A DNA stretch of 64,000 nucleotides, taken from the NCBI RefSeq assembly GCF_039596395.1, contig NZ_JBCNJT010000002.1, positions 186,001 to 250,000 of the forward strand, in the 5' to 3' direction. This document shows positions 43,958-50,594 of this stretch, one piece after another. Positions within the stretch are counted from its first letter, which is position 1; every line of letters begins with the position of its first letter. Source of the stretch: Fluviicola sp. (lineage in GTDB: Bacteria; Bacteroidota; Bacteroidia; Flavobacteriales_D; Crocinitomicaceae). A program made the position numbers and the translations under genes. The notes under the pieces are model-generated. The model was not told the DNA's origin and made no database searches. It saw only the letters and a program-made list of their open reading frames with translations.

Positions 43958-44276
43958 ACTCAAATCATTTGAAAACCGCACTGAGCTTGTTTTAAATCAA
44001 AAGCAGTGCTTTTCTTATTTAATTTAAGAAAAAAGTTCGTTTGAAACAACTGAAAATCAAGTGTTTTTTTAGGCGAAAAATCAAATAGGTTATGACTCAT
44101 TCATCCAAAAAATCACCTCCATAAAATGCGAATGGAGTAAGACAGGCGTCATTACTCCATTCACTAATCAACCTAACCTAACCACCTAAATCGGTTGCAA
44201 GATAGAATTTCAGCAGGATTTCTCAAACATATCTGTGAATTATGTAAATTCTGGAAATAATTGTGTAAGCGAACAA
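43958..44276. other. Intergenic gap with direct repeat copy 1
   Basis: No gene seen. It contains the left copy of the 70-bp direct repeat (44123-44192) and otherwise AT-rich sequence. It separates the housekeeping DUF2851 gene from the truncated last lipoprotein of the array. Confidence 0.6.
44123..44192. repeat. 70-bp direct repeat, left copy
   Basis: Identical at 69 of 70 positions to 50331-50400. It contains an inverted repeat AATGGAGTAA (44131-44140) / TTACTCCATT (44152-44161), extended by GAC/GTC inside, and then a C-rich tail with repeated CCTAA words. Read on the minus strand the hairpin is followed by TTTT, so it may be a terminator; the paired copies bound the accessory segment. Confidence 0.85.
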
Positions 44277-44555
44277 TCAGACAAGTTTTGACTGTTTTTC
44301 ACGATTTAAATCAAAAAAAATGACTTGAAAACAACTTGTTCTATTTGTTGCGTCATTGTGGATATGAACCAAATCCATATCATACAAATACACTCCTGTA
44401 GTGTCATAAGCCTTATAATGTCCTGCAATCTTTTCCCATTTTGTCGGTTGCGAAATTACTGGTGTTGGTGTCTTTTCCTTAGTGCATGAGAAAAAGAAAC
44501 TAACACTGACAATCAATGCCGGAACAAGTACTTGATATTGTGTGAATAGTCTCAC
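44277..44555 (-). pseudogene. Truncated lipoprotein B' (fourth array member)
   Basis: A 92-residue remnant of the same lipoprotein family. It starts at GTG 44555, has the lipobox FFFSCTKEK and follows member B almost exactly through YDTTGVYLYDMDL and HNDATNR, then changes abruptly to an unrelated tail (TSCFQVIFFDLNREKQ) and ends. The family's C-terminal half, with YYACDCKQIAVKQH, is missing. It is the outer edge of a segmental duplication and is probably not functional, though it could still be made as a short lipoprotein. Confidence 0.75.
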
Positions 44556-44562
44556 TAAAAAA

Positions 44563-45066
44563 TCAATGTTGTTTAACTGCAATTTGCTTGCAGTCACAGG
44601 CATAATAGGGAGTTAAATCTGAGATATAATAATTGATATTAGTTTTACTAAAACGAATTGGTATAGTATCATTATACCAGTTATTATAATAAGTAAAGGC
44701 AGCACTAGTTATTTTCCATCTTTTTCCATTTGAATCATATAACGGATCATACCCTCCAATTCTTACATACATAGGAAGATTTGCAAATTCTTCTTGCTGA
44801 GTTGTAAAAGTAAATTCTCCATCAAAATTTTCGAAGCGGATCGAATCTCTATTTGTCGCGTCATTGTGGATATGAATCAAATCCATATCATACAAATAAA
44901 CACCTGTTGTATCGTAGACCTTGTAATGACCATTTACTTTTTCCCATAGGGTTGGCTCTGGAACACTTGGAATTATTGGTGTCTTTTCTTTTGTACAAGC
45001 AAAAAGAAAAATTATCCCGGCACAAAGTACCGGGATAACTAATTTATATTTTTTAATGAAACCCAT
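44563..45066 (-). CDS. Array lipoprotein A'
   Basis: A 167-residue lipoprotein: signal peptide 1-23 with lipobox LFACTKEKTP (Cys at 24), a conserved N-terminal block WEKVNGHYKVYDTTGVYLYDMDLIH, a middle block SIRFENFDGEFTFT, and a C-terminal block INYYISDLTPYYACDCKQ with two Cys that could form a disulphide. Predicted beta-rich, lipocalin-like in style but not recognised. Its closest relative is A (45584-46090): the 5' halves are nearly identical in DNA. A hairpin with T-run lies in its signal-peptide codons (45012-45038). It could be a surface or periplasmic lipoprotein; function unknown. Confidence 0.75.
   Translation of the reverse strand: MGFIKKYKLVIPVLCAGIIFLFACTKEKTPIIPSVPEPTLWEKVNGHYKVYDTTGVYLYDMDLIHIHNDATNRDSIRFENFDGEFTFTTQQEEFANLPMYVRIGGYDPLYDSNGKRWKITSAAFTYYNNWYNDTIPIRFSKTNINYYISDLTPYYACDCKQIAVKQH
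45012..45038 (-). promoter_or_regulatory. Intragenic hairpin plus T-run in lipoprotein A'
   Basis: TTATCCCGG (45012-45020) pairs with CCGGGATAA (45030-45038), 9 bp; on the minus strand TTTTTCTTTTT follows. It lies at nt 29-55 of the gene, the same place as a stronger hairpin in A, with two compensatory base-pair differences. Looks like an attenuator inside the coding region. Confidence 0.4.
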
Positions 45067-45075
45067 CTTTCCGGA

Positions 45076-45576
45076 TTAATGCTGTTTCACAGCAATCTGT
45101 TTGCAATCACAGGCATAGTAAGGAGTTGCATCCTCGATGTAATAATTGATGTTCGTTTTATTAAAACGAATGTTAATTGTATCATTATGAAAAATGTTAT
45201 AATCCAACCAACTGGGTCCGTATAATTTCCATCTTTTATTATTGGAATCATATAAGGTATCTCCACCTCCGATAGTAATTCCCATAGGAATATTGGAAAA
45301 TTCTTGTTGTTCTGAAGTAAATGTAAATTCACCATCGAAATTTTCAAATCGTATGGAATCTCTATTTGTTGCATTATTATGGCTGTGAATCAAATCCATA
45401 TCATACAAATACACTCCTGTAGTATCGTACACTTTGTAATGCCCCGAAATTTTTTCCCACTTAGTTTGTTCAGGAGTTACTGGTGTTGGTGTCTTTTCCT
45501 TAGTGCATGAGAAAAAGAAACTAACACTGACAATCAATGCCGGAACAAGTACTTGATATTGTGTGAATAGTCTCAC
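45076..45576 (-). CDS. Array lipoprotein B (GTG start)
   Basis: A 166-residue family member. The GTG at 45576 is chosen as start because MRLFTQYQVLVPALIVSVSFFFSC then aligns without gaps with the N termini of A and A' and gives the same length; an ATG further upstream would put 16 foreign residues before the signal peptide and overlap the preceding gene. Lipobox FFSCTKEKTP, then the family blocks KVYDTTGVYLYDMDLIH, SIRFENFDGEFTFT and TPYYACDCKQIAVKQH. Its 5' half and the 120 bases before it are nearly identical to B'. Confidence 0.75.
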   Translation of the reverse strand: MRLFTQYQVLVPALIVSVSFFFSCTKEKTPTPVTPEQTKWEKISGHYKVYDTTGVYLYDMDLIHSHNNATNRDSIRFENFDGEFTFTSEQQEFSNIPMGITIGGGDTLYDSNNKRWKLYGPSWLDYNIFHNDTINIRFNKTNINYYIEDATPYYACDCKQIAVKQH

Positions 45577-45583
45577 TAAAAAA

Positions 45584-46090
45584 TCAATGTTGTTTAACTG
45601 CGATTTGCTTGCAGTCACAGGCATAATAGGGAGTTAAATCTGAGATGTAATAATTGATATTTGTCATTTGAAATTTGAGCGGAATTGTATCGTTATTAAA
45701 GCTATTATAATAGCTGTCTGCTCCACCTCCTAATTGCCATCTTTTTGAGTTATAGTCAAATATTGGATTATGAAATCCAATAGTAACTAAATTGGGATAA
45801 TTATTCGGATTAGGGCTAGATTGTCTTACAGTAAAAGTAAACTTTCCATCAAAGTTTTCAAAACGCAATGAATCAACTTGGTCATTTACGTGAATATGGA
45901 CAATACTCATATCATACAAATAAACACCTGTTGTATCGTAGACCTTGTAATGACCATTTACTTTTTCCCATAGGGTTGGCTCTGGAACACTTGGAATTAT
46001 TGGTGTCTTTTCTTTTGTACAGGAAAAAAACATACTAATCCCGACAATTAATGTCGGGATTAGTAATTGGTATCTTTTAATGAATAGCAT
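45584..46090 (-). CDS. Array lipoprotein A
   Basis: A 168-residue member and the first of the array, directly behind the large T9SS protein gene (2-base gap). Signal peptide with lipobox FFSCTKEKTP (Cys at 24); mature blocks as in the others: WEKVNGHYKVYDTTGVYLYDMSIVHIH, SLRFENFDGKFTFT, INYYISDLTPYYACDCKQIAVKQH. The middle (residues 90-130) is the most variable part between members. A 14-bp intragenic hairpin lies in the signal-peptide codons. AT content is clearly higher than in flanking housekeeping genes. Confidence 0.75.
   Translation of the reverse strand: MLFIKRYQLLIPTLIVGISMFFSCTKEKTPIIPSVPEPTLWEKVNGHYKVYDTTGVYLYDMSIVHIHVNDQVDSLRFENFDGKFTFTVRQSSPNPNNYPNLVTIGFHNPIFDYNSKRWQLGGGADSYYNSFNNDTIPLKFQMTNINYYISDLTPYYACDCKQIAVKQH
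46033..46065 (-). promoter_or_regulatory. Intragenic hairpin plus T-run in lipoprotein A
   Basis: A 13-14-bp perfect stem (TACTAATCCCGAC at 46033-46045 with GTCGGGATTAGTA at 46053-46065); on the minus strand TGTTTTTTT follows. It has all the marks of a Rho-independent terminator but lies at nt 26-58 of the coding sequence. Confidence 0.45.
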
Positions 46091-46092
46091 CT

Positions 46093-48534
46093 TTACATTT
46101 TTACAACTTTCCGAACGGTATACGTTGTTCCGGAATATATACGAATATAATACGTTCCCTTGGAATAATTTGTTAAAGAGAAGCTTTGGTTTTCCGCTTT
46201 CTCCTTCCGTGAGATCATAATGCCTTTATCGTCGAATATTTGATAGAACACATCGTCTGGTCCTACACCTGAAATGGTTACAATATCTGTTGTCGGATTT
46301 GGTGATAAACTCAGTTCTCTATCAAAACGATCGTGCTTTGCAATAGATTCTTCTAACTGCCGTTGCTGTTCAGGTCCTAAAGGTGATTCTGCTAAAGTTG
46401 CCTCGGCTTGCTGTGTTCCTCCCGGTGCTTGCATCATTCCATTACTTCCAAACACATGAATAAAGCCGTGTATGGTTACTTCCTGTCCATTGCAACCATA
46501 AAGGGTAAGTACATAAAAATAAACACCATCATTCGGCCTGACTGTATTTCCAAAGATATTTTCCGTATAACCGTCCCACCAAATCGAAGAATGCGCAATC
46601 GGGTTTTCCGGTGCCGGAGATTCTAATGCACAGCATGGAGATCCCTGGTAACCTGTCACATCGTTATTCATCAGGTTTCCATTTCCATCGACTATTTCAA
46701 AGCTATATCCTTTGGCATTGAAGGCACAAAAGGGATGATAGGTATCCGTTACCTGAACAAAGTCATTTGTTGGATCTTCATCATCAAAATTCATGTAAAA
46801 TGGATTGGGTAATTCATCATAAGTGAATCCGTCCCAATCGGTACAACAATCTTCACAATCGGTTACACAAGTAGTCGGTTCAATGACACCTTCATAACCA
46901 GGTCCGGCATCAAAATAAGGTCCTTCGGTAATAGACAACCCTGCTTGAAATAATACATTGGCGTCACCTGTTGAAACGGTTTGATTTAGACCTGCCTCAA
47001 TACATTTTCCAGCCTTTGTTTCAGCCGGAAGTGGCGTTCCGCTCGGGGTTCTATTCTCATAATTTACACAAATAGGGCATTGATCGCAAACTACGATAAT
47101 TCGGAAATCGAAAGTATCAATTCCAACACCACATGCATTTTGATCATTAGCTGTTAAGAAATAATGATACTCTCCCGTAGGAGTGTTAAATGAAGTTACC
47201 CAACTAAGAGAAAAAAGCCCTCCATATTCTGGAGGATAGTTAAACGTAAAACCATTTGGAATGGTATTGTAATTTGAGTATAATATTTCTTCATTGATAT
47301 GATCATTTGATAATAGCGAATTAAAAAATACAGCGTCACCCTGAGTCACATAATAAGTATATTCTCCCGTGCCATTTATTCCATCCATCCAAGGCGCAAT
47401 ATTGTTTGGGGAATTGACATTCAATGTTAAAGTTTCGGTGTGTGTACAACCTTCTGGAGTAGTCACCGTTACGGAATATGTTGCATTTCCAATCGTGGGG
47501 GTTACAGTTAAGGTTTTTAGACCTGTTCCTGTTGCTAATTGCTGGCTTCCCTGGCTCCAGGTGTAAGTCCAACCGTTATCTCCGGTAACTTGTAAATCTA
47601 CTGGAAAGTTTTCACAAACCGGGTTACCGTCAGAAATGAAATCAATACTGGGGTCTGCGATACAAAATTCTACCGTGGCTACATCTTTACAAACACCATA
47701 TACGGTTAATTCAGCTCTGTAACAACTTCCCGGAACAGGGAAAGAAAGCGATGGAGTTAGCGTACCCGCCGTGCCCTGAATAATTCCTGAACTGTAAAAA
47801 AGATTCGGGCCGTTTGTAATATTATAGATTTTCCACTCATACGAAGTTTCATTGGAAGAGCCTGTTCCATCCAAAGTCACTTGTTCACCGAAACAAAGTA
47901 CCGGTTCGGAAGCACTCAGACTAGCCTGGGCAAGCGGAGTAGTTGGAGGAATTGTCATAACGCTAACGCTATCTACGAGATAAAGGATAGATTCGGGAGC
48001 AGCTCCTCCAAACGGACCAATTGTCACATAATGAGTCACACTATTTTGAGCCGTAAAACAGGCTTTTAGCTTTACACATTGTGTACTGGATATAAGTTCT
48101 GAAATCAATGGTGTCGTTGAAGTTATAGAGGGAGTAGGAACTGTTTCAGTAATTGCTAAACCTACTTTCCTGATTGATTCTGTTGAGTAATCTTTTTTGA
48201 TCCAAAAAGATACCTCATAAATCTGTCCGGCAGTTAATGGTAGTGTTGTACCATATAAATACTCAATATAACCTGTACCATTGAGACCGAACCGACCACA
48301 TCCATCACCAAAACAAGGACTTCCGGAAACCGAATTCGGAACACAAGGGTTAATCAAATCACTCGTACCTGTAAGATTATGCCAATATGCGCCATATTCG
48401 ATTGAGTAAGGGTCTGATCCGGGAGGTGCAACTCCATCACATTGCTCAAAACTCCCGTTCAGCATCATGTCTTGCGCATTTACTCTTGCTGTTATCCCTA
48501 ACAACAAAAGAATCGAAAATAAATATTTACTCAT
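46093..48534 (-). CDS. Large T9SS type A exoprotein with Ig/PKD-like repeats
   Basis: An 813-residue secreted protein: signal peptide 1-20 (ending ARVNAQ), an N-terminal jelly-roll-like region (MLNGSFEQCDG... to residue 190) of the type that binds carbohydrate, two or three Ig/PKD-like modules (about 200-480, with ATYSVTVTTPEGCTHTETLTLNV), a Cys-rich stretch (CVTDCEDCCTDWDG near 560), and a C-terminal T9SS sorting domain from about 740 (SLSPNPTTDIVTISG to the end). Probably a cell-surface adhesin or matrix protein. It overlaps the fibre-like gene by one base (TAATG) and the lipoprotein array follows it directly. Confidence 0.8.
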   Translation of the reverse strand: MSKYLFSILLLLGITARVNAQDMMLNGSFEQCDGVAPPGSDPYSIEYGAYWHNLTGTSDLINPCVPNSVSGSPCFGDGCGRFGLNGTGYIEYLYGTTLPLTAGQIYEVSFWIKKDYSTESIRKVGLAITETVPTPSITSTTPLISELISSTQCVKLKACFTAQNSVTHYVTIGPFGGAAPESILYLVDSVSVMTIPPTTPLAQASLSASEPVLCFGEQVTLDGTGSSNETSYEWKIYNITNGPNLFYSSGIIQGTAGTLTPSLSFPVPGSCYRAELTVYGVCKDVATVEFCIADPSIDFISDGNPVCENFPVDLQVTGDNGWTYTWSQGSQQLATGTGLKTLTVTPTIGNATYSVTVTTPEGCTHTETLTLNVNSPNNIAPWMDGINGTGEYTYYVTQGDAVFFNSLLSNDHINEEILYSNYNTIPNGFTFNYPPEYGGLFSLSWVTSFNTPTGEYHYFLTANDQNACGVGIDTFDFRIIVVCDQCPICVNYENRTPSGTPLPAETKAGKCIEAGLNQTVSTGDANVLFQAGLSITEGPYFDAGPGYEGVIEPTTCVTDCEDCCTDWDGFTYDELPNPFYMNFDDEDPTNDFVQVTDTYHPFCAFNAKGYSFEIVDGNGNLMNNDVTGYQGSPCCALESPAPENPIAHSSIWWDGYTENIFGNTVRPNDGVYFYVLTLYGCNGQEVTIHGFIHVFGSNGMMQAPGGTQQAEATLAESPLGPEQQRQLEESIAKHDRFDRELSLSPNPTTDIVTISGVGPDDVFYQIFDDKGIMISRKEKAENQSFSLTNYSKGTYYIRIYSGTTYTVRKVVKM

Positions 48535-49721
48535 TATTTCTGCGCTTTTTCCAATTCAGCAAGTTTCGCCTCCAACGCTTCCAATTGCTTTTTCAGTTCC
48601 TCTGTATTTTTATTTTGCTGAATCATTGCCTTATTCTGTTGAATCAAATACAGGGTCAATTCTTCCACTTTCTCCATCAGGATTTTGTTCATCTCCATCA
48701 CGTCGGCACCTTCTGAAATCAAATCCTGTTCAGACGGAACATTTGGCAAATGCTTTTCGTTCTTTACGAAAACTTCCACTTCGCTCAAAGGCATTAATTG
48801 GTAAGTCGGTTCAAAAACATAATCAGCCCACGTATCCAAATCCAGCTTCATTCTGCGACCACGGATTAAGCCATTTGTTTCTACCTTGAAAGTTTGTAAC
48901 CCACCACTTTTCAATTCTAGTGATCCCTCGGTTCCTAAATGGAAAATCCGATCCGTTCCGTTATGGATGTCCATTGCTCCATTGGAATTTAATACGAAGG
49001 GCGTTATTCCTGTCGTTGTATTTACAACTTCCAAAATTTTGGTATCAGCATTGTTGTACTCAAAAAACAGTAAGCGTTGATAAGGCTTGGTGTTACCAAC
49101 CGTGTTTGCTTGAATTGCAGCGGTTCTGTTGGTATTTACTATGCTCAACTTAGAAAAAGTGTTCACATCAGAACCAATGGAGATAGATCCTTGCGCCCAT
49201 AAATTACCGCTCACCTTTGCCTCACCGACAACATCGAGTTGCCTGGTTGGTGTGGAAGTCCCGATTCCCACAAGCACTTGCGGGCATTCGCTGAACAATT
49301 TGTTAGGCCCATTTGCCCAGGTTGGGGTAGCAACACTTCCGCCATTGATGTCACAATTTCGGGAATAGAAAATATCCCGCAAAGTTTCCAAGGCAAGTTT
49401 TTTAGTGATGCCATTCTCACCACTAACAAGAATCGTTTCACCATTAGGATGGTCTACAGTAGAAATATTTGGCAAATATAAGTCTCCGTCAACTTTTAGA
49501 TCGGCGCCGACCCGCGCACTCGAAGCCATAACAACGGAATCATTTACTGTTAGAGTGGAATCAATACGTGTTGATCCGGCAACTTGTAGACGTGCTGTGG
49601 GTGCCGTTGATCCGGTACCGATTCCTACATTCCCGTTCTCCGGGATAACATTTTCCTGCGAAAAAGCCGCAGTGGTGGTCAATAAAGCTGTTAGTGACAG
49701 CAAATAAGTGATCTTTTTCAT
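48534..49721 (-). CDS. Secreted fibre-like protein with GIGT repeats and C-terminal coiled coil
   Basis: A 395-residue protein: signal peptide 1-21 (ending AFSQ), two copies of the motif NVGIGTxxxxPTxxLxVxG (residues 30-50 and again near 150 as VGIGTSTPTRQLDVVG), a beta-rich middle, then WADYVFEPTYQLMPLSEVE, and a C-terminal helix ending in a coiled coil (about 345-395, KNTEELKKQLEALEAKLAEL). The motif set is shared with tail-fibre-like and S74-chaperone-containing proteins, but the S74 catalytic region is absent. It may form trimeric fibres at the cell surface. First gene of the fibre-exoprotein-lipoprotein unit. Confidence 0.75.
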   Translation of the reverse strand: MKKITYLLSLTALLTTTAAFSQENVIPENGNVGIGTGSTAPTARLQVAGSTRIDSTLTVNDSVVMASSARVGADLKVDGDLYLPNISTVDHPNGETILVSGENGITKKLALETLRDIFYSRNCDINGGSVATPTWANGPNKLFSECPQVLVGIGTSTPTRQLDVVGEAKVSGNLWAQGSISIGSDVNTFSKLSIVNTNRTAAIQANTVGNTKPYQRLLFFEYNNADTKILEVVNTTTGITPFVLNSNGAMDIHNGTDRIFHLGTEGSLELKSGGLQTFKVETNGLIRGRRMKLDLDTWADYVFEPTYQLMPLSEVEVFVKNEKHLPNVPSEQDLISEGADVMEMNKILMEKVEELTLYLIQQNKAMIQQNKNTEELKKQLEALEAKLAELEKAQK

Positions 49722-50330
49722 AATAGTGAACTGTTTAAGTTTAAGTGCCTACTCTAAGCATTTTCGCATCAGCATTTTTCGGCATCCCTACCAATGCAAA
49801 GTATTTGTCCAATAGACCTGTAAGCAATTGGAACATAAAAAGCAGATCTTACAGGGATCGCTTTCTGATTTCTCCGATGAATTTCAGTAATTACCTGGTG
49901 GAATAAATTCTGTGACAAATAATCCTGTTAGTTCATTTTGTTACATATCTTATTTAATCAAACTCTTAAATTAGAAAAAAACCTAAAAATACACACAAAA
50001 GAGTAGTAAATTTTACAAACATGAAAAGACATAGGTAATTAATTCGTAGCAAAGATATTGCTCAGCTTCGTAATCATTTTACGATGTAATTAATAGTTGC
50101 GATAAATATATTCGTGATCAAATACTAAACTTAGGTTAGCCGGATCTTTTAATGAATCAGGTATAAATTCAAAGTTTAGCCGAAATGATAGTGAGCCGGA
50201 ACCGACTAGAAATTTATATCTGCATACTCGTCGATTAAAAAGAAAACTGAATCAATTAGAAATGATTAGTCCGATCAAAAAGAAAGATTTGTCGAAATAG
50301 GTATGACTGAAATTCGAGAAGAATTGACTA

Positions 50331-50400
50331 AAAATGCAAATGGAGTAAGACAGGCGTCATTACTCCATTCACTAATCAACCTAACCTAACCACCTAAATC
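50331..50400. repeat. 70-bp direct repeat, right copy
   Basis: Same orientation as 44123-44192 with one mismatch (position 8). Inverted repeat AATGGAGTAA (50339-50348) / TTACTCCATT (50360-50369). Weak similarity continues for about 14 bases past its right end. Confidence 0.85.
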
Positions 50401-50557
50401 AGGATGAAGTTAGTATTATTTTTTCGATTACCCAATTTTTTTGAGGTAAATAGGTGTTTTTTGTCGGTAAGTGCCCGATTTTGTCGTTTTGCATGAACTA
50501 TTTTTCGATTTTTTAAACAACGATTTTCCAAAAAAGCACGTTTAACACTGATATTGT

Positions 50558-50565
50558 TAATTTTG
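50558..50565 (+). promoter_or_regulatory. -7 promoter element TAATTTTG
   Basis: Exact TAnnTTTG, 29 nt before the ATG at 50595. Confidence 0.45.
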
Positions 50566-50594
50566 CGTGAAATCAATGTGTCGAAACCATTAAC

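Larger units (their letters stand above)
49722..50594. other. 873-base gap upstream of the accessory unit
   Basis: No convincing gene on either strand. It holds an AT-rich stretch without a strong minus-strand promoter close to the fibre gene (one TAnnTTTG match at 50050-50057, about 330 bases upstream), the right copy of the 70-bp direct repeat (50331-50400) and the plus-strand promoter of the LTA-synthase-like gene. Confidence 0.55.

Noticed and set aside
46093-48534. Large T9SS protein as a polymorphic toxin with lipoprotein immunity array
   Set aside because: Its C terminus is a T9SS sorting domain, and no toxin, RHS or peptidase domain is visible; immunity function remains only a thought.
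44123-50400. 70-bp repeats as insertion-sequence or integron ends
   Set aside because: They are direct, not inverted, and no transposase or integrase gene lies between them. The only recombinase, xerC, is 6 kb away and belongs to chromosome segregation.
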